Of a stretch of 64,000 bases of DNA, positions 15,001-22,525 are shown piece by piece (within the stretch, counting starts at the first letter, position 1; each line of letters begins with the position of its first letter). The position numbers were made by a program, and so were the translations under genes. This stretch comes from Bifidobacterium cuniculi (lineage in GTDB: Bacteria; Actinomycetota; Actinomycetes; Actinomycetales; Bifidobacteriaceae), in NCBI RefSeq assembly GCF_000741575.1, contig NZ_JGYV01000001.1, positions 248,001 through 312,000 on the forward strand, in the 5' to 3' direction. A model generated the notes under the pieces. The model was not told where the DNA came from and made no database searches. It saw only the letters and a list, made by a program, of their open reading frames with translations.

Positions 15001-15509
15001 GCACTCCGACAGCGGACCCCTGGAACACGCCACCAGACCCATGGGCCCCACCAGCCAAACCCGCACGGCCACGAAAACCATCCTGGATCCGCCAAGCCTG
15101 CCGGAAAGGAAACCCCATGAAACTCGTCGAACACAAATGCGCATGCGGCGCATGGACCATCCAAACCCGCCCCAGCCACGGCGTCTGGGACCAATACGAC
15201 CCCTACCTCATCCGCGGGGGCCTCATCACCGCGGCACTCCTCCTCGGCATCACCCTCGACGCAATCGAATGGGACGGCACCGTCGCCCACATCACCACCG
15301 ACCCCACACCAACGGAAGGGCGCGACTACCTGCAACACCACAACTGCACACGGCCGCCACTCAGCACCCTCACACCACCCCTGACCGCCACCAAGGCAAG
15401 AGCGGCCCTGCCGGAATTCCTCACCAGCCTGCACACCCGAGACGACCCGACCAACCCAGACCCATGGGCACGAATCCTCATCCAAGAACAACCCACACTC
15501 TTCACCTAG
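14997..15509 (+). CDS. Phage protein, unknown
   Basis: A 170-aa protein starting in an ATGA overlap. The first 40 residues are Pro/Trp-rich and low-complexity; the rest contains a CACG motif and a short hydrophobic helix (GLITAALLLGITL). An internal in-frame ATG 15117 with GGAAAGG upstream gives a 130-aa alternative that starts at the conserved-looking domain. No family recognised. Confidence 0.6.
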   Translation: MSTPTADPWNTPPDPWAPPAKPARPRKPSWIRQACRKGNPMKLVEHKCACGAWTIQTRPSHGVWDQYDPYLIRGGLITAALLLGITLDAIEWDGTVAHITTDPTPTEGRDYLQHHNCTRPPLSTLTPPLTATKARAALPEFLTSLHTRDDPTNPDPWARILIQEQPTLFT

Positions 15510-15526
15510 ACCGAAAGGGGACACCA

Positions 15527-15727
15527 ATGAAACAATCACCGGATTCCGCGTCCGAACGAATGCTGACCGCCAGGGAAGTCGCCCGCATGCTCCACGTGTC
15601 CGAACGAACCGTGTCAAACTGGCGGTATCGCGGCGAAGGCCCCGACTTCGTGCGCATCTCGAAAACATGCGTACGCTACCGGCTTTCGGACGTACGCCGC
15701 TGGATGGCAGAACGCGAGGTACGATAG
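15527..15727 (+). CDS. MerR/excisionase-type HTH protein
   Basis: A 66-aa protein with a textbook HTH_17 domain: LTAREVARMLHVSERTVSNW, then YRGEGPDFVRI and the RYRLSDVRRWM wing helix. ATG 15527 follows GAAAGGGG. Such proteins are excisionases or small regulators. Its distance from int makes a regulatory role at least as likely as excision. Confidence 0.8.
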   Translation: MKQSPDSASERMLTAREVARMLHVSERTVSNWRYRGEGPDFVRISKTCVRYRLSDVRRWMAEREVR

Positions 15728-15748
15728 TATGTGCCGGATTAGCGAAAA

Positions 15749-15778
15749 GGGACCCCGGCAGCGCAATGCCGGAGTCCC
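15749..15778 (-). terminator. Terminator for the leftward 43-aa gene
   Basis: GGGAC-C-CCGGCA (15749-15760) pairs with TGCCGG-A-GTCCC (15767-15778) around a 6-nt loop. On the - strand the stem is followed by TTTT, so it ends leftward transcription just before the HTH gene's 3' end. Confidence 0.65.
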
Positions 15779-15800
15779 GAACCTAGGCGATACCGCCACT

Positions 15801-15932
15801 CTAGTGCTTCTTCGGCGTCACGTATGCCGTGGTCTTCGGATGGCTCTCGGCGTACTTCTTAGTGACGAAGCGGCCCGTGACCGCGCTGTGCGGCTGCGGC
15901 TTCGGGCTACCAGACTTCCTGGTTTTGGCCAT
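15801..15932 (-). CDS. Small basic protein, SAVTGRFVTK family
   Basis: A 43-aa Lys/Arg-rich peptide with the pattern SAVTGRFVTKKYAESHPKTT, a short sequence seen in many actinobacterial and phage genomes, often mis-annotated and of unknown function. AAGGAGGTG four bases before the ATG makes it a convincing gene, and a terminator follows at 15749-15778. It is a lone leftward gene in the rightward region, so it probably has its own promoter. Confidence 0.65.
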   Translation of the reverse strand: MAKTRKSGSPKPQPHSAVTGRFVTKKYAESHPKTTAYVTPKKH

Positions 15933-16263
15933 GTTCACCTCCTTCCCTTGGGTTCATGGCCGAAGCTTCGTTTACTCGCTTCGACTCTTATCGACTCCAA
16001 GCATACTACAACGCCTTCTAAGGGGTCACAGGCGCTCGCCAACGTTGCCCACGTGGTCAGAGTCGTAAAAGGCAAAAAAATCTCCCTGTGGTGCCAAAAA
16101 GTCTTAAATGCGGCACAATCCGCCATCTTCCATGCGCGATCACCGGCAGCGCGGCAGTCACACCACATATCCACTTCCACGGCGTGTCTCAATGAAAAAA
16201 CACGACGCACCGCGCCCTCTTTGCAACAAAAACACCGCCAGACTACCTGAAGGAGCCACACCA
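15933..16263. other. Intergenic region without a recognisable gene
   Basis: 331 bp between the leftward 43-aa gene and the rightward gene at 16264. It is AT-richer than its surroundings. I see no coding pattern with a ribosome binding site apart from AAGGAG for the 16264 gene. It should hold the promoters of both flanking transcripts, but no pair of hexamers is convincing. Confidence 0.5.
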
Positions 16264-16635
16264 ATGAACCGCCAGGAATTCCTCACCCAACACCCACTGC
16301 CCAAACTCCACGTCATCACCAACAACGAACTCCCCTTCACCCACATCGCCGACGGCGACTACCTGTGCGTATGCGAAACCGACTGCAAGACCGCACCCTG
16401 CGGCCTCACCTACAGCGCCTACGTCGAAACACGCACCGGCAGACTCGTCTCCGGCCTCGAATCCACCAACCTATGGCAATGGGACATCGAAAACACCGAC
16501 CAGGACCGACTCGCACTCAAGACGGAAATGTCGAACGCCTGCCTCCTGTTCGCCGACGCCATCAGGATCGACCAATGGTGCTGCACCCACCACGACCAAC
16601 TCACCCGACTCGCCCAGGAAGGACCCCTCTCATGA
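16264..16635 (+). CDS. Phage protein with Cys cluster, unknown
   Basis: A 123-aa protein containing CVCETDCKTAPCG (residues about 35-47) and a later WCCTHH, which could bind metal. AAGGAG before ATG 16264 sets the start; upstream in-frame codons lack a ribosome binding site. It overlaps the next gene by four bases. Confidence 0.65.
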   Translation: MNRQEFLTQHPLPKLHVITNNELPFTHIADGDYLCVCETDCKTAPCGLTYSAYVETRTGRLVSGLESTNLWQWDIENTDQDRLALKTEMSNACLLFADAIRIDQWCCTHHDQLTRLAQEGPLS

Positions 16636-16835
16636 CCTTCGATAAACGCCAGACCGCGATCGAACACATCCGCAAAATCAGCTTCCCGAACCGTGACCCG
16701 GCCGACATGCTCACCACCGCATGGATTGACGGATTCGACTACGCCCTCGACCTGTGCATCACGCTCGAAAACCGACTCGGCCAGGACGAAACAGACCCCA
16801 ACCCCGAGTTCAGCGGCACGGAGGCCACGTCATGA
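16632..16835 (+). CDS. Small phage protein, unknown
   Basis: A 67-aa, mainly helical acidic protein starting in an ATGA overlap and ending in another. No motif recognised; supported by the overlapping gene chain and coding pattern. Confidence 0.55.
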   Translation: MTFDKRQTAIEHIRKISFPNRDPADMLTTAWIDGFDYALDLCITLENRLGQDETDPNPEFSGTEATS

Positions 16836-16918
16836 CCCTGCACGACTGGTGCCTGCTCGCCCTCGGCATCTGCCTGACGGCACGCTGCCTACTCGACTGG
16901 CGGAACCACCACCAATAA
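16832..16918 (+). CDS. 28-aa membrane peptide
   Basis: A very short reading frame in an ATGA overlap with the preceding gene: a hydrophobic stretch (WCLLALGICLTARCLL) flanked by charged ends. Gene status rests only on the overlap and context. Confidence 0.35.
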   Translation: MTLHDWCLLALGICLTARCLLDWRNHHQ

Positions 16919-16988
16919 GAAAGCCCCACACCTCCCGAAGGAAGACATGAGGCCGCTACCCACACCCCAGTCTACCGGAAGGACACCC

Positions 16989-17711
16989 ATGGCCACCAGC
17001 ACCCCGGACAAAGGCCGCATCAAAAACGACATCCACCACCTCCGCCAACAAACCGTCGAACTCGCCGCGCTCGCCGACCGGCGCATCCGCATCACACCCG
17101 AAGGAGCAGGCGGCGCGCACGTGCAAGCCACGAGTGCGCCGGCGTTGATCAACCTGCCCGCCACCGACCTGATGCGCCAGGTGCGCGTCCTGGGCATGGT
17201 CCTCGCCCAGGCGGCAGGATTGCACACCGCGCCCAGCATGACCGCCCTCGACCTGCTCGCCGGGTTGGACCGCGACGAGTATGCGGCACGCTTGGAGGCG
17301 CGTGAGGACGCGTGGCAGATCGTGAGGCTCATCGCAGAGGCCAGTGAGTCGTGCGAGCGGCTCCTGGATCCGTCGCCGGCACTCATGCTCGTCGGATCCT
17401 GCCCATGGTGCGCCGCCGGCATCTGGCTACCCGACAAGCCCGAAAGCCGGCAGCTGGCGTGGCACCGGTGCGCATCATGCGGGCGTAGCGTTGACCTGTC
17501 GGTGGTACGCCAGGCACAGCGCATGCGGCTGCTCGCGTCCGGGTACGTGGGCACGGCCAGCAAGCTCGCCGCCACCCTGTGCAAATGCGGATACTCTGCG
17601 AAGAGGAAGACGATAGGGGAGTGGCGGCGTCGTGGAAAACTCAAGAGCGTAGGGCAAACCAACGGGCAACCAGTCTATCGGCTCGGCGACGTGCTCAGGC
17701 TCCTGACTTGA
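16989..17711 (+). CDS. Zinc-ribbon/HTH protein, candidate late-gene regulator
   Basis: A 240-aa protein. The N-terminal half is helical; residues about 135-170 hold a zinc ribbon (CPWCAAG, then CASCG); a second CKCG precedes a C-terminal MerR-like HTH (KRKTIGEWRRRGKLKSVG, ending VYRLGDVLRLL). GGAAGG six bases before ATG 16989 is preferred; ATG 16947 is an alternative. It is the last gene before two matching late-type promoters, and the -35 of the first contains its own stop codon, so it may regulate them. Confidence 0.68.
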   Translation: MATSTPDKGRIKNDIHHLRQQTVELAALADRRIRITPEGAGGAHVQATSAPALINLPATDLMRQVRVLGMVLAQAAGLHTAPSMTALDLLAGLDRDEYAARLEAREDAWQIVRLIAEASESCERLLDPSPALMLVGSCPWCAAGIWLPDKPESRQLAWHRCASCGRSVDLSVVRQAQRMRLLASGYVGTASKLAATLCKCGYSAKRKTIGEWRRRGKLKSVGQTNGQPVYRLGDVLRLLT

Positions 17712-17737
17712 CACGTGGCCGCTGTGGCCACTATCGT
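17708..17737 (+). promoter_or_regulatory. Late-type promoter copy 1 (moron promoter)
   Basis: TTGACA (17708-17713), an 18-bp spacer and TATCGT (17732-17737). The spacer holds GTGGCC and the palindrome GTGGCCAC. The -35 embeds the TGA stop of the preceding gene. A near-identical copy occurs at 18386-18415. Confidence 0.7.
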
Positions 17738-17801
17738 GGGTAAAGTCGCCGTCCATGTCGGTAGGGCGACCTCCGATTGTTACGCCTAAATAGGAGGAGT
17801 T

Positions 17802-18389
17802 GTGGGTGATGAGCAATTTCCGGGGCATCATGACGATTCCAGGACTAGGCAACCAAGCAAACCTAGAGACCATGAGAAAACAGTCGATGCGGAGGGCGCA
17901 GAAGCACCTACGCAAACAGGTCCGATCCAGGACGGCGATGCAGATACTCAGGGCAGCGGAAAACAAGAACTTGATAAAGCAGTAAGCGACAAGGACGTAG
18001 TTGAGTTACTCCAACTTCTCGGATTGAGTGAATCGTACTCTGGCTTGTTGCCTCAACCCAAGTTCTTCAACCAGTACCCCAAAGACGTGCAAGAACGCAT
18101 GTGCCGTTGGAACGATGCCTTCACCGTGGACGAGTCCAAGCGGCAAGACCGCCTTGTCGATGCTGAAATCGACCAAGGTAAGAAAAGCATGTGGATTTCC
18201 GCCATATTATTCGGTATTTGCATTATCGTATCCCTCGTGTGTTTTCTTGTGACCAAAGATGCATGGAGTATAGCATTTCTATCGGTTCCTGTAGTGTCCA
18301 TGGTCCTTAACATCTTTGTGCCAGTAGGCTCCAAGAGCAGTAGGGACAAAAGCAGCAGGGGACGCTCAGAAGATTCCTCCAGCGCTTGA
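17802..18389 (+). CDS. DUF2335-like membrane protein (moron)
   Basis: A 195-aa protein: acidic low-complexity N-terminus (1-60), a segment resembling DUF2335 (YSGLLPQPKFFNQYPKDVQE then RMCRWNDAF), a charged helix and two hydrophobic segments (about 128-145 and 152-172) followed by a Ser/Arg/Lys tail. GTG 17802 follows AGGAGG. It lies between two copies of the same promoter, and its composition is more AT-rich than its neighbours, both signs of a horizontally acquired moron. Molecular function unknown. Confidence 0.7.
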   Translation: MGDEQFPGHHDDSRTRQPSKPRDHEKTVDAEGAEAPTQTGPIQDGDADTQGSGKQELDKAVSDKDVVELLQLLGLSESYSGLLPQPKFFNQYPKDVQERMCRWNDAFTVDESKRQDRLVDAEIDQGKKSMWISAILFGICIIVSLVCFLVTKDAWSIAFLSVPVVSMVLNIFVPVGSKSSRDKSSRGRSEDSSSA

Positions 18390-18415
18390 CACGTGGCCAC
18401 TGTGGCCACTATTGT
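18386..18415 (+). promoter_or_regulatory. Late-type promoter copy 2 (packaging/structural operon)
   Basis: TTGACA (18386-18391), an 18-bp spacer and TATTGT (18410-18415). The spacer contains GTGGCCAC twice, separated by one T. It overlaps the stop codon of the DUF2335-like gene and reads into HNH, terminase and the structural genes. Confidence 0.72.
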
Positions 18416-18463
18416 GTCTAATATTGCGCCACGCGCATGCGCGGACCGCATTGGACTTAAATA

Positions 18464-18491
18464 GGAGCCCCAGCCACACGGTTGGGGCTCC
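18464..18491 (+). other. Leader hairpin upstream of the HNH gene
   Basis: GGAGCCCCA (18464-18472) and TGGGGCTCC (18483-18491) form a perfect 9-bp stem extended by CC/GG in the loop. There is no T-run, so it is more likely an mRNA 5' structure than a terminator. Confidence 0.5.
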
Positions 18492-18512
18492 ACGCATATC
18501 CGGGGAGGCGCC

Positions 18513-18839
18513 ATGGCCAGAAGCAATCCGCGCATGGCCAACGGGCACCGTCGCCGCCAGTTGCGCGCCCGCGTGCTCGCCGCCTACGACACGTGCGCCA
18601 TCTGCGGACAGCCAGTCGACAAAACCCTGCGCAGCCCGCACCCGTTGAGCGGCGAGGTCGACGAGATCATACCCGTCTCCCGTGGCGGCGACCCGCTCGC
18701 CTGGAGCAACGTGCAGCTCGTCCATCGCCAATGCAACAGGCTCAAAAGCAACAAGAGCGACGACTGGGCGCGCGCCCGGCTCACGGGCAGGCCAAGGCCG
18801 CGCGCGACCGCGCTGCCCTTGCACACGAGCAGCTGGTAG
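18513..18839 (+). CDS. HNH endonuclease (terminase-associated)
   Basis: A 108-aa protein with CAIC and a later Cys/His set, and the HNH core EVDEIIPVSRGGDPLAWSN-x-LVHRQCN. The first His of the motif is replaced (VDE instead of DH), a pattern also common in phage HNH proteins next to terminase. These proteins assist terminase cleavage in cos-type packaging. GGGGAGG lies nine bases before ATG 18513. First gene of the late operon. Confidence 0.88.
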   Translation: MARSNPRMANGHRRRQLRARVLAAYDTCAICGQPVDKTLRSPHPLSGEVDEIIPVSRGGDPLAWSNVQLVHRQCNRLKSNKSDDWARARLTGRPRPRATALPLHTSSW

Positions 18840-18933
18840 CCAGCAGCCGTCTGGCCGGACCCTGGGTAGGAGACCCCGGCCGGGCCCCAAAAGCCCCCTC
18901 GGGTGCAGTGCCGGTACCCCTCTGGGTTTTTGG

Positions 18934-18955
18934 TTTTCGTGACATGTCACGAAAA
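18934..18955. other. 22-bp perfect palindrome before terminase small subunit (cos/pac candidate)
   Basis: The arms TTTTCGTGACA and TGTCACGAAAA meet with no spacer, 17 bp before the small terminase start and after HNH, where cos sites usually lie. It could be a terminase binding site or operator. No cleavage site can be named. Confidence 0.5.
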
Positions 18956-18972
18956 AGGGGAGGTGAAAAACC

Positions 18973-19440
18973 TTGAAATGCTGCGTGTGTGGCAAGGAAT
19001 TCAAGCCGGCGGGGCGGGGTCGGCCGTCGAAGTATTGCGGGGATGCGTGCCGGAAGAGGGCCGAACGCATGCGAAAGAAGATCGGTGCCAGGCCTGCGGC
19101 CACCAAGGCGGAAAAGACGAAAGCCCGCCAGGAAGACGACTTCGAATATTCCGGCCGGGACATTCCGTTGAACCGGCATGCGTTCGAGGCGCGCATGGCT
19201 CGGGAGATGGATGAGTCCCTTGAGGTCACGCTGCGCCGTAACCGCGCCCAGTTGCAGCGCGCCATGGATGATCCGGAAACACGGCCGAGCGACCTGCCGG
19301 CATTGAGCAAGCAGTTGATCGCCGTGAGCCGGGAACTGTTGCAGATTACGGGCGCCAGTGACGCGATGGACCTGTTCGCCGATGACGGCCAGGACGAGGA
19401 GGCGAACGATGACGTCGACGTGGGAGCCGAAATTATCTGA
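18973..19440 (+). CDS. terS: Terminase small subunit
   Basis: A 155-aa DNA-packaging protein. The N-terminus is a zinc finger (CCVCGKEF, then KYCGDACRKRAERMRKK); residues about 75-140 form the helical core (ARMAREMDESLEVTLRRNRAQL, LSKQLIAVSRELLQI). The start is a TTG at 18973 with GGGGAGGTG upstream; no ATG gives the intact finger. It overlaps the large subunit. Family by composition and position next to HNH and large terminase. Confidence 0.85.
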   Translation: MKCCVCGKEFKPAGRGRPSKYCGDACRKRAERMRKKIGARPAATKAEKTKARQEDDFEYSGRDIPLNRHAFEARMAREMDESLEVTLRRNRAQLQRAMDDPETRPSDLPALSKQLIAVSRELLQITGASDAMDLFADDGQDEEANDDVDVGAEII

Positions 19441-20854
19441 GATCGCCAAACGGCTCGTGCAGCCGGACGGCATCGTCGGCTCCGACTTCACCAAGATCAA
19501 CCGCGTGGCCAGGAAGGTTGGCATCCGGTTCGACAGGTGGCAGCAGGGCGTCCTCTACCTGCTGATGGCGAAGAACAGCCAAGGTAAGTATGCGTGCGGC
19601 GAGGGCGGCCTGACCCTGAGCTCGTGCCGTCAGATCGGCAAGACGTACAGCATCGGCAACGCCGTGTACCTGCTGTGCATGATGAAACCCGGCCTGAAGG
19701 TCGTATGGACCGCCCACCACTCCAGGACGAGCGACGAAACCTTCACGGATTTGAGCAGCCTGAGCGAGCACAATCCGCTCCTGGACGCGTACGTGGACCG
19801 CATCAGGCGTGCGAACGGCCAGCAGGAAATACGCTTCAAGAACGGCAGCCGCCTCATGTTCGGCGCCAGGGAGCGCGGCTTCGGCCGAGGCCTGCACAGC
19901 GTGGACGTGGAGGTGTTCGACGAGGCGCAGATCCTCACCCAGTCGGCGTTGGACAACATGGTGGCCATCACGAACGCCGCACCTGACCCGCTGATCGTGT
20001 TCCTGGGCAACCCGCCCAAGCCGGGCGACCAGTCCGAGGCGTTCGCCGACAAGCGCACCACCGCACTGGCCGGCACGGAAGGCATGTGCTACATCGAGCT
20101 CGCCGCGCCCGACGGCTCCGACCTGGATGACCGTGAGGCGTGGAAGATCGCGAACCCGTCCTATCCGAAACGCACCAGCGAGGCGGCCATCCTCAGGATG
20201 CGCAACCTGCTGAGCGACGATTCCTTCCGCCGCGAAGCCCTGGGCATCTGGGACAAGGTGGATACGTCGCACGCCATCGACCCGGCCCGGTGGAAGGAAG
20301 CGGCCATCGAGGAGCCGGACGTGCAGGGCCGTATCGGCTACGGCCTGGACATGCCACCTGACCGCTCCTCGTTGGCGATCGGCGGCGCCATCCGCCACGA
20401 CGACGGCACCGTGCACGTCGAACTGCGCGAGTTCAGGGACGTCGCCCACCATGGCACCCGCTGGGCGGTGGACTGGCTTGCCGAACAATGGCCCAGGACG
20501 TCCGCGGTGGTGATCGACAGCCAGTCGCCCGCCATGAGCCTCCTGCCCGATTTGAAGGCCGCGCACATCCGCCCGATCATCACGAACGCGGCCGACATGG
20601 GCCGCGCCTGCGGCCAGTTGCTCGACCACCTGGCTGCCGGCACCTTGACGCATCTGCCGGAAGGCGACCAGCCCGCCCTCGACCAGGCGGTCGCGGGCGC
20701 CGTGACCCGCCCCGTGGGCAACGCGGGCGCGATCGGATGGAACAAGGTCGGCACGGACATCGACATCAGCCCCCTGGTGGCATGCACCCTCGCATCCTAC
20801 GGGCTGACCATCAGCAAACGAGACCCCAGACGCAAACAGAGGGTGAGGAGGTGA
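19409..20854 (+). CDS. terL: Terminase large subunit
   Basis: A 481-aa packaging motor. The N-terminal ATPase has Walker A SSCRQIGKT (residues 71-79), Walker B VEVFDEA (168-173) and an FLGNPP coupling motif. The C-terminal RNaseH-like nuclease shows GLDMPPDRSS and VVIDSQS aspartates. ATG 19409 follows GAGGAGG and lies within the end of terS. Length and motif order are typical of HK97-group terminases. Confidence 0.95.
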   Translation: MTSTWEPKLSEIAKRLVQPDGIVGSDFTKINRVARKVGIRFDRWQQGVLYLLMAKNSQGKYACGEGGLTLSSCRQIGKTYSIGNAVYLLCMMKPGLKVVWTAHHSRTSDETFTDLSSLSEHNPLLDAYVDRIRRANGQQEIRFKNGSRLMFGARERGFGRGLHSVDVEVFDEAQILTQSALDNMVAITNAAPDPLIVFLGNPPKPGDQSEAFADKRTTALAGTEGMCYIELAAPDGSDLDDREAWKIANPSYPKRTSEAAILRMRNLLSDDSFRREALGIWDKVDTSHAIDPARWKEAAIEEPDVQGRIGYGLDMPPDRSSLAIGGAIRHDDGTVHVELREFRDVAHHGTRWAVDWLAEQWPRTSAVVIDSQSPAMSLLPDLKAAHIRPIITNAADMGRACGQLLDHLAAGTLTHLPEGDQPALDQAVAGAVTRPVGNAGAIGWNKVGTDIDISPLVACTLASYGLTISKRDPRRKQRVRR

Positions 20855-20858
20855 ACGC

Positions 20859-22349
20859 ATGCTGACCGCGAACCTGACCGGCGTGCCCATCCTGTCGGGC
20901 AACATCGTCAACATCGGCCGCATCAGCGGCCTGGACGGCGCCGACAGCATCATGGTCGAACGCCTGCTGAAGGTGTGGCAGGCGAAGTATCCGCGTAACC
21001 TGCTGCGCAGCCGCTTCTACGACGCCAAGCAGCGGTTCCGGAACCTGCGCATCGCCGTCCCCGACGACCTGGCACGCAAAATCGGCAACGTGGTCGGCTG
21101 GCCACAGAAATCCGTGCGCGCCCTGGCCGACAAGAGCGTGTTCGAGGGCTTCGAAACCCCTTCCGGGGATCCGCAGGGCGTCAACACCATCGTCCTGGAC
21201 AACCATTTGACCTCGGACGTGTCCCAGGCCATCATCTCCTGCTACAAGCATTCCTGCGCGTTCCTGACCATCGACTACGACCCGGCCGACCCGACCGGCA
21301 CCCGCATCCTGGTCACGCCCCGCTCGGCCGACTGGTCGGCCGCCGCATGGGATCCCGCACGGCGCCGCATCGCCGGCGCCCTGACCATCACGGGCGCCGA
21401 CAGGTACGGCAACATCACCGCGTTCAACGTGTGGCTGCCGGGCCGCAACTACGCATGCTCCGTGGATCTCATGGGCCGCTGGTCGGCATGGCGGCAGGAC
21501 AACCGCCTCGACCGGGTCGCCGTGGTCCCCTTCACGTACGACGCGCAAATGGACCGCCCCTTCGGCCGAAGCCGCATCAACCGTGCGTTGATGAGCCTGA
21601 CGGACATGGCGCAACGCACCATGGTGCGCATGGAAGCGTCCGCCGAATTCTACGCGGCACCCAAACTGTGGTTCCTGGGCCTCGACGAGGACGCTTTCGA
21701 AGCGGACACGTGGAATTCCCTGGTGGCGGACATCAACTCCATCAGCCGTGACCAGGACAACCTCGTGCCCGAAATGCACCAGGTCAACCAGGCATCCATG
21801 AGCCCGCACGGCGACATGCTCGAAACGATCGCGATGCTCGCCTCCGCGGAAACCGACATTCCAGCCGAACGACTCGGCATCAGGTTGACGAACCCGACCA
21901 GTGCGGAAGCACTGGCGGCGTCCGAGAACGAACTGACCCGTGTCGCGGACCGGCAGAATCGCATGTTCGGCGAGCAGCTCATGGACGCCATGCGCATCGC
22001 CATCCAACTGCGCGACAACACGGCCGCGGCGCCGGACATGACAGGCATCCGCCCCGTATGGGCACCCACCCGCGTCGTCTCGGATGCGGCACGCGCGGAC
22101 TTCTACACGAAGGTCGCCGGCGCCAACAGTGCGTGGGCGGACTCCGACGTCGGCCTGGCCAAGCTGGGCCTGACCATGGAGGAGCTCGCGTCCTTCCGCG
22201 CCTACCAGCGCGAACAGCGCGCCAAGGAACAGATCGACCAGCTACGCGCCAACACCGCCCAACAAGCCGACACCGAGACCAAGGAAAAGCAGGTCACGGA
22301 AACAATCGACGTGAACGAAGCCTCCGCTTCTGGGGGGCGAGTGAGCTGA
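20859..22349 (+). CDS. Portal protein (SPP1 gp6-like), main frame
   Basis: A 496-aa dodecameric portal through which DNA enters the capsid. Family features include the N-terminal helix with KYPRNLLRSRFYDA, the central GRSRINRALMSLTDMAQRTM and LASENELTRVADRQNR region. GAGGAGGTG precedes ATG 20859. The frame ends right after a run of six G at 22332-22337, and a portal-like C-terminus continues in the -1 frame to 22507, so the natural product may be about 550 aa. Confidence 0.92.
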   Translation: MLTANLTGVPILSGNIVNIGRISGLDGADSIMVERLLKVWQAKYPRNLLRSRFYDAKQRFRNLRIAVPDDLARKIGNVVGWPQKSVRALADKSVFEGFETPSGDPQGVNTIVLDNHLTSDVSQAIISCYKHSCAFLTIDYDPADPTGTRILVTPRSADWSAAAWDPARRRIAGALTITGADRYGNITAFNVWLPGRNYACSVDLMGRWSAWRQDNRLDRVAVVPFTYDAQMDRPFGRSRINRALMSLTDMAQRTMVRMEASAEFYAAPKLWFLGLDEDAFEADTWNSLVADINSISRDQDNLVPEMHQVNQASMSPHGDMLETIAMLASAETDIPAERLGIRLTNPTSAEALAASENELTRVADRQNRMFGEQLMDAMRIAIQLRDNTAAAPDMTGIRPVWAPTRVVSDAARADFYTKVAGANSAWADSDVGLAKLGLTMEELASFRAYQREQRAKEQIDQLRANTAQQADTETKEKQVTETIDVNEASASGGRVS

Positions 22350-22507
22350 AAGCCAAGTTCGACGCGCTCGGCGTCGCCATCCGCGCCGGCGTCGACCCGC
22401 AGTCCGCGGCCCGCATGCTCGGCCTTCAGGGCGTCGAATTCACCGGCGCGGTGCCCGTGAGCCTGCGCATGCCCCAAACGGACGCCACCGGCTTGGAAGA
22501 GAAATAG
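22338..22507 (+). CDS. Portal C-terminal segment in the -1 frame
   Basis: ELKAKFDALGVAIRAGVDPQ then GLQGVEFTGAVPVSLRMPQ resembles the end of many actinophage portal proteins. No ATG, GTG or TTG with a ribosome binding site opens this frame; the first ATG lies deep inside the segment. It joins the portal frame if one base is added, or if ribosomes slip -1, on the G6 run at 22332-22337. Frameshift mutation, sequencing error and programmed frameshift remain open. Confidence 0.6.
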
Positions 22508-22525
22508 CGCTAAGTGAGGGGAGGC

